Assembly (NCBI GenBank): GCA_035390885.1
Contig: DAOOUW010000047.1
Location: 1 to 13,976 of the forward strand
Length of the DNA: 13,976 bases
Reading direction: 5' to 3'
Origin: JAOAFT01 sp035390885
Lineage (GTDB): Bacteria > Bacteroidota > Ignavibacteria > UBA10030
Position numbers and translations under genes: made by a program. Every line of letters begins with the position of its first letter. The stretch's first letter is position 1. Positions 1-7,508 of this stretch are shown here, piece by piece. Under the pieces are notes generated by a model. That model was not told the DNA's origin. It did no database searches and saw nothing but the letters and a program-made list of their open reading frames with translations.

Positions 1-1531
1 GCTGTCCATCGCTTCCAATAAATTCAAGTTCGAATCTCTCTGGCATCACATAATCAACCTGAACCGTACCTAATTGCCAGGTACGTTGGAGAGCGTCTTT
101 AACCATAAAATCAATTTTGGGGCCATAGAATGAAGCTTCGCCTAATGCAATTTGGTAATCGAGATTCATCTCATCGGCAACTTCGCGAATCTCGCGTTGT
201 GCTTGTTCCCAAAATTCTGCTTTTCCACCGTACTTCTCAACATTCTTTTCATCACGGTACGATAAGCGAGTTGTAACATTCATTCCAAATGTACGAAAAA
301 CTAATTTTGTAAGCTCGATAACCGCCTTGACTTCATCTTTCAGTTGCTCGTGAGTGCAATAAATGTGCGAATCATCCTGTGTAAATCCTCGCACACGCGT
401 CAAGCCGTTCATTTCTCCAGATTGCTCATACCGATACACTGTTCCAAATTCCGCTAGACGAAGTGGAAGATCGCGATACGATCGCGGCTTGGACATATAA
501 ACTTGATGATGGTGAGGACAATTCATTGGCTTAAGCAAATATGCTTCGTCTTCCCCAATTACAATTGGAGGAAATTGGGAATCTTTGTAATATGGATAAT
601 GACCTGACGTTTTGTATAATTCCAAATTGCCGATGTGTGGAGTTACAACTCCCTGATAACCGCGTTTGCGTTGTTCTTCACGCAAAAATTCGATGAGCGT
701 TTCTCGAATGATTGCTCCTTTGGGAAGCCAGATTGGTAGACCTGTACCAACTTTTGGAGTAAGAAGAAAGAGTTCGAGTTCTTGTCCTAATTTTCGATGG
801 TCGCGTCGTTTTGCTTCTTCTAACCTGAACAGATGTTCGTCTAATTCTTTTTTCGTTGGGAATGTTACACCATAAATGCGCTGAAGCATTTTATTTTTTT
901 CATTGCCTCTCCAATATGCGCCAGCCACCTGAAGAAGTTTAATTGCCTTAATACGACCAGTCGAAGGAATATGCGGACCATAACATAAGTCCGTAAAATT
1001 TCCTTGATGATAGAAGCTTATTGTTTCTCCTTTTAAATCCTGAAGGAGTTCAAGCTTATATTCATCGCCTTTTTGTTTGAAGTACTGAACTGCATCCTCC
1101 CAAGATTTTTCTTCGCGAATAAATGGAACATCTCGCTCGGCAAGTTCGACCATTTTGTCTTCGATCTTTTGTAAACCTTCCTTTGTTAGCGAGCGATCGC
1201 CTAAATCTAAGTCATAGTAAAAGCCCGTCTCAATCGCAGGACCAACGCCAAACTTGGCGCCTGGATAGAGAGCTTCGACAGCTTCCGCCATAAGATGAGC
1301 AGAGCTATGCCAAAAAGCTTCGCGTCCACCTTCGTCATTCCATTTTAAGATTTTGATGGATGCATCTGTACTAATGGGACGACTTAAATCCCAAACTTCA
1401 CCATTGACTTCGATGGCAAGAGCTTCCTTTGCCAGACTTTTACTGATGCTTTCAGCAATTTCTTTGCCTGTGATTCCACTCGGGAATTCTTTCTTTGAAC
1501 CATCAGGGAATGTTATATTGATCATTTCCAT
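1..1531 (-). CDS. thrS: Threonyl-tRNA synthetase, 3' end cut by window edge
   Basis: Charges tRNA-Thr with threonine in the cytoplasm. The 510 residues seen start MEMINITFPDGS. They cover the TGS domain (about 1-65), then the editing domain with its HxxxH pair (H75, H79) and CxxxH pair (C183, H187), and most of the class II catalytic core. Motif 2 is the YRYEQSGEMNGLTRVRGF stretch at 366-383. Two of the three expected zinc ligands are visible, C338 in MNCPH and H389 in DDSHI. The family is usually about 640 residues, so roughly 130 (third zinc ligand, motif 3, anticodon-binding domain) lie outside the window. The editing motif reads DLCYGPH where DLCRGPH is more usual. A second in-frame ATG at 1525 is equally possible; neither has a strong SD. 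The gene lies downstream of tRNA-Val on the same strand with a terminator-like hairpin between, so expression may depend on readthrough. Identification is secure. Confidence 0.97.
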   Translation of the reverse strand, partial: MEMINITFPDGSKKEFPSGITGKEIAESISKSLAKEALAIEVNGEVWDLSRPISTDASIKILKWNDEGGREAFWHSSAHLMAEAVEALYPGAKFGVGPAIETGFYYDLDLGDRSLTKEGLQKIEDKMVELAERDVPFIREEKSWEDAVQYFKQKGDEYKLELLQDLKGETISFYHQGNFTDLCYGPHIPSTGRIKAIKLLQVAGAYWRGNEKNKMLQRIYGVTFPTKKELDEHLFRLEEAKRRDHRKLGQELELFLLTPKVGTGLPIWLPKGAIIRETLIEFLREEQRKRGYQGVVTPHIGNLELYKTSGHYPYYKDSQFPPIVIGEDEAYLLKPMNCPHHHQVYMSKPRSYRDLPLRLAEFGTVYRYEQSGEMNGLTRVRGFTQDDSHIYCTHEQLKDEVKAVIELTKLVFRTFGMNVTTRLSYRDEKNVEKYGGKAEFWEQAQREIREVADEMNLDYQIALGEASFYGPKIDFMVKDALQRTWQLGTVQVDYVMPERFELEFIGSDGQ

Positions 1532-1537
1532 TTCGCT

Positions 1538-1563
1538 ATAAAAAAATCGGAACATCGTCCGAT
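1538..1563 (-). terminator. Intrinsic-terminator-like hairpin between tRNA-Val and thrS
   Basis: Read on the minus strand, ATCGGA and TCCGAT form a perfect 6-bp stem around the 6-nt loop CGATGT, followed at once by a run of seven T. The T run ends only 8 nt before the first possible thrS ATG. It could end the tRNA-Val transcript, act as a thrS attenuator, or both. The stem is short, so strength is uncertain. No T-box sequence was recognised around it. Confidence 0.55.
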
Positions 1564-1604
1564 CATTAACTTTTATTTCCGTAATTCAGAGTACTTCACC
1601 ATTG

Positions 1605-1678
<74 letters not shown>

Positions 1679-1701
1679 TGAATTACATAAAAACAATGAT
1701 T

Positions 1702-1730
1702 AGTATAGCGAAAAATGCAAAGAAAAACAA
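1702..1730 (-). promoter_or_regulatory. Predicted sigma70-type promoter of tRNA-Val (and thrS)
   Basis: On the minus strand: -35 TTGTTT, a 17-nt spacer, -10 TATACT. The predicted start is about 15-20 nt before the mature tRNA 5' end, as expected for a stable RNA gene. No other clear promoter was found between the tRNA and thrS. Confidence 0.6.
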
Positions 1731-1988
1731 GATAAATGAATGCACTTTGCAATGGAAACAAATAGGATAAAGATAGTTAATAGGACATTTAATGAAGATG
1801 GAGCGCAAAATATTTATAGCTGCCAAGAACCAAGCTAATTGATTTTTGAGAATAGCATTATATTGTTCTTAGGCGCTGGAATAGACTCAAAATATTCAAA
1901 ATTCAATATCTAAACACATCGCCTAACCTTAATTATAATCTTCTTTCCCTAAAAAATAATTTCGAGCAATGCTCAACTCAAGTGGTAC
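1731..1988. other. AT-rich intergenic region without a recognisable gene
   Basis: No convincing ORF lies here. The only structure seen is a nested inverted repeat: TTAGGCG (1869-1875) with CGCCTAA (1920-1926), enclosing ATATT/AATAT around an 8-nt loop. The region separates the tRNA-Val promoter from the terminator of the next minus-strand gene. It could hold a small RNA, but nothing in the sequence proves it. Confidence 0.5.
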
Positions 1989-2016
1989 AAAAAAAGTCCC
2001 GCTCATAGCGGGACTT
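1989..2016 (-). terminator. Strong intrinsic terminator of the sorting-domain gene
   Basis: On the minus strand AAGTCCCGC/GCGGGACTT forms a perfect 9-bp GC-rich stem with a 5-nt loop, followed by seven T. It starts 27 nt after the stop codon of the secreted protein gene that ends at 2044. Confidence 0.9.
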
Positions 2017-2043
2017 CAAATTTAATATTGCACACCACGATTC

Positions 2044-3462
2044 TTATTTGAGTAGAATCAACTTCTTTGTTTCAATGTAAGTTTCTGTTTGTATTCGATA
2101 GAAATAAATACCGCTTGCTAAATTACCTGCATCGAAGGTTACAGATTTATTTCCAGAAGGTTCAATATCATTGATAAGCGTAGCAACTTCTTCACCCAAT
2201 AAATTAAATACTTTTAGGGTTACATGTCCGCTCACTGGCAATTTATAATTGATAACTGTAGCAGAGTTAAAAGGATTTGGGTAATTCTGTAATAACGTCG
2301 CATTTTCTGGCAGGTGGAACTCTTTATCGCTTACACTAGTAAGAGGTGAAATAAATCTGGCATAGACATCGCCATCGGTAAAATTTGAGTCAACTTTTGT
2401 TGCAACAACTAAATATTTGCCACCGCCAAAACCGACGCCTCCAATAGGTACCTTGCCTTCTGATGAATCAATAACGACAAAAGATGTATCAATAGGGATT
2501 CCTGACTTATTATAGAAACGCCCACGCATTGTTCTTTCTGCAAGTTGTGTCCATGTTACAAAGTAATTTTCATTATCAAAAGCGACTGATGCGATAATTG
2601 GATATAAAGAAGTGTCGCAAATTGTTATAGTTTCTTGGAGTGTTCCAGAGGTTGTAATAAAACGTCCCATAATAGACCATTTGCGACTTGTAGGCGCCAT
2701 TTCATGATAGACTAGAAAATATCTTGCCCCATCAAAGGCGAGCGATGTCGGATTATCACTATAGTTTGGTCCTCCATCAATTTGAAAATTATTGCCAACC
2801 AATGACCCTGCTTTGCTAACAAACTGCCCATATATATCTTTGTCGGTATCATGAATAATCTCTACCCATGTAACTAAAAAATTTTCCCCATCGTATGCTA
2901 AGGAAATTTCGCGCGCTTGATTAAAACTAATTTGAATTTGGCTGCCGACCAAGTTTCCCGTCCTGGCATTAACAAACTGTCCATAAGCATAATCATCTGT
3001 CTTAGTGAAAACAACCAAATAAGTACTATCACCCAAAGCAATGCCGTAAGATCCAGATCGGTCAATAGAAACATTTGTAGCTATGGTTAGTGCGTTTCCC
3101 AATAGACTGCCTGAAGCGCTGATATATTGTCCTTTAAGATCGCCATTGAATTCACGCCATATCAGGAAGTAATAAGTTCCATCGAATATTGGCGTGGCTC
3201 CAGGCGGAACGCCGATAGCTCCGAGAGAAATTCTCGGTCCAACTAATGTCCCTCCTTCAGCCACGATTTGAGCATTGATAGAGTATTGACTATTCGAGTC
3301 ACCCTGAACAGCAACAATACCATTTTCCCCGCCATAGACTGCTCCACAAGAAAAAGTTGTATCGCTTCCCACTGCTACTGGAAATTCTTGAGATTGAAGA
3401 CTCGATGAGGTTAAAATGATAGCAACCAGAAAAATGAAACGTATTAAATTTGATTTAATCAT
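2044..3462 (-). CDS. Secreted repeat protein with type IX (Por) C-terminal sorting domain
   Basis: No specific function recognised. Residues 1 to about 24 are a signal peptide (basic start, hydrophobic core, probable cleavage near LQS-QEF). Residues about 44-375 hold seven repeats of 35-45 residues, each built as 'FDGxxYFLVxW...DIYGQFVSxxGSLVGxxxxI'. They begin near 44, 93, 144, 190, 243, 295 and 345. Seven short all-beta repeats suggest a seven-bladed beta-propeller; this is inference. Residues about 384-472 form a type IX sorting domain: the QNYPNPFN motif at 392-399, then FNLLGEEVATL, the GIYFYRIQT strand and the KKLILLK end. That domain directs export across the outer membrane and is normally removed or used for surface anchoring. 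The ATG at 3462 has an AAAGGA SD about 10 nt upstream. The gene is monocistronic: candidate promoter upstream, strong terminator downstream, tRNA genes on either side. It may be an adhesin, a carbohydrate-binding protein or a surface scaffold. Confidence 0.9.
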   Translation of the reverse strand: MIKSNLIRFIFLVAIILTSSSLQSQEFPVAVGSDTTFSCGAVYGGENGIVAVQGDSNSQYSINAQIVAEGGTLVGPRISLGAIGVPPGATPIFDGTYYFLIWREFNGDLKGQYISASGSLLGNALTIATNVSIDRSGSYGIALGDSTYLVVFTKTDDYAYGQFVNARTGNLVGSQIQISFNQAREISLAYDGENFLVTWVEIIHDTDKDIYGQFVSKAGSLVGNNFQIDGGPNYSDNPTSLAFDGARYFLVYHEMAPTSRKWSIMGRFITTSGTLQETITICDTSLYPIIASVAFDNENYFVTWTQLAERTMRGRFYNKSGIPIDTSFVVIDSSEGKVPIGGVGFGGGKYLVVATKVDSNFTDGDVYARFISPLTSVSDKEFHLPENATLLQNYPNPFNSATVINYKLPVSGHVTLKVFNLLGEEVATLINDIEPSGNKSVTFDAGNLASGIYFYRIQTETYIETKKLILLK

Positions 3463-3506
3463 ATTGAAATTCCTTTCTATTGTCTTGTATACAAAATTTT
3501 CGAAGT

Positions 3507-3536
3507 AAAATACAGCGCCATAGTACAGAAAAGCAA
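3507..3536 (-). promoter_or_regulatory. Candidate promoter of the secreted repeat protein
   Basis: On the minus strand: TTGCTT, an 18-nt spacer, TATTTT. It lies 45-75 nt before the start codon. The leader between also contains a perfect 10-bp palindrome, TTGTATACAA (3485-3494), which might be an operator or an alternative -10 region. Sequence match only. Confidence 0.35.
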
Positions 3537-3611
3537 TTTAATACACAAGTTCACTGCTCACAACGTAAAACCCAATTAAATATAAAACTTTGAAAAATGG
3601 CAATTTACATC

Positions 3612-3640
3612 TTGCCTTGCTCTCTATGGTTTTGTATATT
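3612..3640 (+). promoter_or_regulatory. Predicted promoter of tRNA-Gln
   Basis: TTGCCT, a 17-nt spacer and TATATT, with the -10 ending 19 nt before the tRNA 5' end. Spacing and position fit a sigma70-type stable-RNA promoter. Confidence 0.6.
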
Positions 3641-3659
3641 GCATCATTAGAGGTTCAAT

Positions 3660-3732
3660 TGCCCCGTGGTGTAACTGGCAACACGTCTGACTCTGGATCA
3701 GAAGAGTCCAGGTTCGAGCCCTGGCGGGGCAA
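3660..3732 (+). tRNA. tRNA-Gln (anticodon CTG)
   Basis: A 73-nt cloverleaf: acceptor TGCCCCG/CGGGGCA, D stem GTGT/ACAC, anticodon stem TCTGA/TCAGA with loop CTCTGGA, T arm CCAGG-TTCGAGC-CCTGG, discriminator A. The U1-A72 pair at the acceptor end is a known tRNA-Gln feature. The anticodon CTG reads CAG only. CCA is not encoded. Confidence 0.97.
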
Positions 3733-3742
3733 CAAAAGTTTT

Positions 3743-3784
3743 AATTTTGCGCTAAAACAGCAAAATTTTGTCAATTTTTGCTGT
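3743..3784 (+). repeat. Two overlapping, mutually exclusive hairpins between the tRNA genes
   Basis: AATTTTGC (3743-3750) pairs with GCAAAATT (3760-3767). The same segment, as ACAGCAAAA (3757-3765), can instead pair over 9 bp with TTTTGCTGT (3776-3784). Only one can form at a time. Neither is followed by a good T run, so this is not a standard terminator. A candidate tRNA-Glu promoter (TTGTCA at 3768, TTTAAT at 3789, a short 15-nt spacer) overlaps the second hairpin. Confidence 0.5.
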
Positions 3785-3806
3785 CAGATTTAATGATTAG
3801 CTCTTT

Positions 3807-3879
3807 GGCCCTATCGTCTAAGGGTTTAGGACGTGGCCCTCTCAAGGCTAAAATACGGGTTCGAATCCCGTTAGGGCTA
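3807..3879 (+). tRNA. tRNA-Glu (anticodon CTC)
   Basis: A 73-nt cloverleaf: acceptor GGCCCTA/TAGGGCT with a G-U first pair, D stem GTCT/GGAC, anticodon stem TGGCC/GGCTA with loop CTCTCAA, T arm ACGGG-TTCGAAT-CCCGT, discriminator A. The anticodon CTC reads GAG only. CCA is not encoded. It lies 74 nt after tRNA-Gln on the same strand and may share its transcript. Confidence 0.96.
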
Positions 3880-4006
3880 CAATCTGAAGGCTTCAAGTTG
3901 CGTGGTTTGTTCTTTATTATTTACTGTATTCACAGGTACACGAGACAGATTGTGAACAATCATAAAATCCACCATTTTTCTCCTTTCACTATAACGGGAA
4001 ATCCGT

Positions 4007-7000
4007 ATGGCCACAGATTTGTTAGAGCAAATATTGCCTCATATTGAGGCATCTATCTATCCACAAAGAATCAGCATTCCGGACTGGAAAATAAAGGAAC
4101 ATAAAGATCAAGTATTATTATCGACAACTTCTAAGGATCAAAAAGGTACTTTGATTCGTATTCCTTTTGAATGGGGAAAATCACATAAAGCAATGTGGTT
4201 TAAACAACTCGTTCGAATTCCCGATTCTTTCGCAGGAAATTATGTCGCTCTACAAGTTGACCTTTACAGTGGCACAGTGTGGATAGACAATCATTTCTGT
4301 CATAGTATTAGTCCGCGTCAAAAAGAATTTCCTCTTACATATTCTGCAAAAGCACAGGAAGAATTTTTTGTATCCATTTTAGCTGAACCAAACCCAGCGC
4401 AAAATACTCAACTCTTTTCAAAAGCTGAACTCATCACTGTTGATATTTTTGCCCGGAAACTCTATAACAGTCTCGTTATGCTCCAGGACGTCGAAAACAC
4501 TTTCGATCCTCATTCCTCAGAAGCAAAACAACTGCATGATCTTATTCATCGCACTTTGATTTTCTTAAAATACTATAAACCGGGAAGTGAAGAATATCCA
4601 AATGCAATACGACGCGCTTACGATTTTCTTCAAAAGACGATCGAAAGCGAATGCAAGGCAACCATTCCATCAAACTTCAATGTTAATTTGTTCTCATCTG
4701 ATATACTGGATAGAATTCCTCAACAATTACCATTTCAACATTTGAGAGCTACTGCAAATATTTTCAGGAATTGTAACGAACACCCGCAAATTTCTGTTTC
4801 GGCTGTTGGCACAACACGTTTTCATTATGTCGAAGATCAAATTCCCGGCGACTTCTCTCGTATAAAAGAACTTGTCAACCAGCAGCGGATAGAACTCGTT
4901 GGCAATGCTCTTGCCATGGCAGACTATCGAATTCACACCCACGAGGCGCTTGTACGACGATTTTTACTGGAACATCATTACTATCAACAAAAGTTCGAAC
5001 AATCGCCTAAAATCTTTTACCTCTCATCGCCATCGTCTGCGATTCCTTCGCTTCCACAAATTTTACATAACTTTGGATATGAGTTTGTTATTATGACTAC
5101 TGAGTCAGAAAGTGAAGACATTCCTCTGCATTCTGTATTATATTGGTGCGGTTTAGATGGAACAACTCTTATGACAGCTGGTCTACCAAAACACCATACA
5201 ATCGAACTTGGATCGCATGATTTTCTCGCAGAAATTGAAACCATTCCAGAGAATAATTCTGATCAAGAACAACAAATTTTGCAACTCTATGACAACGATA
5301 GCGCCTATCCATCCCATATAGAAAAAATTTCAGCTATCCGAAGTCTACCCGGTTTACCAAAAATCACTTTTTCTACTATCTCACGATTCTTCGATACTCT
5401 TCGCGCGGGCGATGAGCAACAGATTCATTATCCGAAAAAAATTACAATGGGTTCTCTATCTGCAATTTCCACTTACCCACTCCATCTTCTTAAAGATTTC
5501 AGGAATTTAGAACAACTGATTCCCAAAGCTGAATTGTTTGCAACTCTTGCTTATGTCAACACACAAAATGTTTCTTCAAGAAAACATCAGCAGAACCTGT
5601 TAAATGAAAGCTGGAGAAAGTTACTTTATACGCTTTTTACAGAGTATACTTCGAATTCTGCAACAGCTGAAATGTACACTCAACTGAGGAAAGAATTCAC
5701 TGCACTTCAAGAGACTTGCCAACAAAGTATCGATTATTCATGCTCGCGATTTCTGGTAAAGACATCAAAGAAGGAAAAAGAACAACTCTTTGCAGTAGTA
5801 AATCCATCAGCATGGATGCGCAGCGATTACATAACGTTGACAGTAAAAACAGATAATTTCTATCCAGTAGTTACTACCAACGATGGAGACCCTGTCGAGA
5901 CGCAGGTTATTTCCACTGAACACGGCGTTACAACTCTCCTTTGTTTTATAAAAGATGTTCCTGCGTTTTCTTCGATTACATTGAAAGTACTTACCGCTCC
6001 ACTCCAACCAGATATCCAGACTCCTTGGTTAGTATCGTACCGTTCAATCGAAACACCGTGGTACCGTATACGATTTGATGGAAATGGATCGATCTCTTCC
6101 TTGTATGCGAAACACCTGAACAAGGAATTAGTGTCAAAAGGGAAAAAGTTCAATCTGATTTCGGTTGTCCGAGAACTAAAAAAAATCGAGGTGGACGATC
6201 AAGATTCCAGTCCTGCTTTCCAAAAATTAGAGGTAAAACTAAAAAATCTAAAAATTATCGAAAATGGACCTCTCCGTGCAATAATACGACTTGACTACCA
6301 TTCCCAGAGCCAATCGACAATTCATGGTGAAATAGTACTCTACCATGCTACGCCTCGTATTGACTTTCAGGTAACGCTGCGTTGTAAAGAACGACATTTG
6401 AATATCTCGACATCCTTTCATTTGAATACAACTCCAAAAAAGATTTCATCAGAGATTCCATTCGGTTCGCATTCATTCTCGTTCGATTCAAAAGAGACAA
6501 GTCCGATAGTTGCAAATAAATGGATGGCGCTACAGGAAACATCGGAAGGGTTGTGCTTCCTCTCATCACTGCCATCCGAATACAGTATCAATCGAGGCGC
6601 CGTCTCGTTAAAGTTACTTCAGACGCATTCCATTCCTCGGCACAGCAAAGCGACAAAAGACATCGATTTATCATTCTACAATATCGGTGAACAAACTTGC
6701 TCCTACGCCTTCTATCCAAAGAAAGGCGAATGGAAAGCATGGGAAGCGCACCGCGCTGCAGAAGAATATACATCAAACTTTCTCGTGATTCCGCATGCTT
6801 CTCTCTTTCTTGACGAACCTATCGTTACAATAAATAAAAATTCCATTATCATTACAGCTCTGAAATTCTCAGAGACTGATGATCATATTATTCTCCGATG
6901 TTTTGAAAGCGACGGCAAGAGTACGGACACAGTCTTTAAGTTCGGAATTCCTGTAAAATCAATCGAGGAATGTTTAATGACCGAAGCGCCAACCAAAACG

Positions 7001-7105
7001 CTTACAGTCAATAAAAATCAATGCAGGGTGCGATTCAAACCGTTCGAGATCAAAACACTGAAGATTGCTTTTACACATCAAGCAAAGAGAAAAAAGAAAA
7101 AATAA
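4007..7105 (+). CDS. GH38 alpha-mannosidase-like protein with degenerate active site (putative pseudoenzyme)
   Basis: The 1032 residues match the length and domain order of the long class II alpha-mannosidases of family GH38: an N-terminal beta domain (about 10-130), a helical linker (150-215), the GH38 catalytic barrel (222-500), the helical middle domain (520-580) and C-terminal beta domains (590-1022). Homology is clear at VRRFLLEHHYYQQKF (316-330), FAVVNPSAWMRSD (595-607), YRIRFDGNGSISSLY (686-700) and ATPRIDF (781-787). Known catalytic motifs are altered: the zinc-binding HxHxD segment reads NLFSSDI (227-233), the DSFGY-type loop reads LSSPSSA (339-345), the conserved late zinc His region reads SLSA (483-486), and the FHDxLPGSS motif reads FTEYTSNSA (544-552). 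Only D306 of the nucleophile motif (MAD) seems kept. No signal peptide; the tail is KRKKKK. The ATG has a GGGA about 9 nt upstream. It probably binds glycan or has a structural role rather than hydrolysing mannosides; this is inference. Its stop is 6 bp from the convergent receiver gene. Confidence 0.85.
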   Translation: MATDLLEQILPHIEASIYPQRISIPDWKIKEHKDQVLLSTTSKDQKGTLIRIPFEWGKSHKAMWFKQLVRIPDSFAGNYVALQVDLYSGTVWIDNHFCHSISPRQKEFPLTYSAKAQEEFFVSILAEPNPAQNTQLFSKAELITVDIFARKLYNSLVMLQDVENTFDPHSSEAKQLHDLIHRTLIFLKYYKPGSEEYPNAIRRAYDFLQKTIESECKATIPSNFNVNLFSSDILDRIPQQLPFQHLRATANIFRNCNEHPQISVSAVGTTRFHYVEDQIPGDFSRIKELVNQQRIELVGNALAMADYRIHTHEALVRRFLLEHHYYQQKFEQSPKIFYLSSPSSAIPSLPQILHNFGYEFVIMTTESESEDIPLHSVLYWCGLDGTTLMTAGLPKHHTIELGSHDFLAEIETIPENNSDQEQQILQLYDNDSAYPSHIEKISAIRSLPGLPKITFSTISRFFDTLRAGDEQQIHYPKKITMGSLSAISTYPLHLLKDFRNLEQLIPKAELFATLAYVNTQNVSSRKHQQNLLNESWRKLLYTLFTEYTSNSATAEMYTQLRKEFTALQETCQQSIDYSCSRFLVKTSKKEKEQLFAVVNPSAWMRSDYITLTVKTDNFYPVVTTNDGDPVETQVISTEHGVTTLLCFIKDVPAFSSITLKVLTAPLQPDIQTPWLVSYRSIETPWYRIRFDGNGSISSLYAKHLNKELVSKGKKFNLISVVRELKKIEVDDQDSSPAFQKLEVKLKNLKIIENGPLRAIIRLDYHSQSQSTIHGEIVLYHATPRIDFQVTLRCKERHLNISTSFHLNTTPKKISSEIPFGSHSFSFDSKETSPIVANKWMALQETSEGLCFLSSLPSEYSINRGAVSLKLLQTHSIPRHSKATKDIDLSFYNIGEQTCSYAFYPKKGEWKAWEAHRAAEEYTSNFLVIPHASLFLDEPIVTINKNSIIITALKFSETDDHIILRCFESDGKSTDTVFKFGIPVKSIEECLMTEAPTKTLTVNKNQCRVRFKPFEIKTLKIAFTHQAKRKKKK

Positions 7106-7111
7106 AAGGAA

Positions 7112-7492
7112 CTATTCTTCTCCCTTTACAATGCGATCAAGGAGCGCAATAATGTCAGGCGGGTTGTACGGCTTCTGAATAAAGTATTTTGCGCCAGTGG
7201 CAAGAATGCGTTCTTTTAGTTGAGGATCGAAATAACCGCTCGCAAGAATACCTTTGACATTCGGATTGATTTCGTGCATTTTTTCGAATGCCTCCCATCC
7301 CCCCAAATGAGGCAACCCTAAATCAGAAAGCACAATATCGATTTCATTTTGATGCTGGCGATAGATTTCAACAGCTTCTTCTCCATCTCCTGCTTCAAAT
7401 ACCGTATAGCCATGCTCAGTCATTATTTCGACAAGAAGGAGACGCAGAAAATCTTCATCTTCGACAATCAATAATCCCGGTTTTTCTCCCAT
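7112..7492 (-). CDS. Single-domain response regulator (receiver only)
   Basis: The 126 residues are one CheY-like receiver domain with no output domain. The acidic pocket is E11/D12, the phospho-acceptor is D57 (LSDLGLP), the switch residue S85 (LASGY) and the conserved lysine K107 (QKPY). The LSDLGLP...ASGY...FIQKPY pattern resembles receiver domains at the end of hybrid sensor kinases more than free CheY proteins. That suggests it relays phosphate within a phosphorelay or acts by protein contact. No histidine kinase is in the window. It has a strong SD, GGAGG at 7500-7504, 7 nt before the ATG. It is the third gene of the DUF362-polyferredoxin operon, starting 16 nt after the preceding stop. 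It is convergent with the GH38-like gene, with 6 bp between stops and no terminator visible. Confidence 0.93.
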   Translation of the reverse strand: MGEKPGLLIVEDEDFLRLLLVEIMTEHGYTVFEAGDGEEAVEIYRQHQNEIDIVLSDLGLPHLGGWEAFEKMHEINPNVKGILASGYFDPQLKERILATGAKYFIQKPYNPPDIIALLDRIVKGEE

Positions 7493-7508
7493 CTTTCATC
7501 CTCCATAA

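Noticed and set aside
1532..1604. T-box riboswitch upstream of thrS
   Set aside because: The tRNA-thrS spacer is under 80 nt and shows no T-box consensus sequence or Stem I, only a short terminator-like hairpin.
3590..4047. Two small plus-strand ORFs covering the tRNA genes (3590-3793 and 3778-4047)
   Set aside because: They lie on top of well-formed tRNA-Gln and tRNA-Glu genes, have no SD and show no recognisable protein features.
5807..6153. Minus-strand ORFs inside the GH38-like gene
   Set aside because: Short, no SD, no domain; explained by the coding frame on the plus strand.
7085..7105. A-rich end of the GH38-like gene as a programmed slippage site
   Set aside because: It simply encodes a Lys/Arg tail just before the stop; no alternative frame of interest follows.
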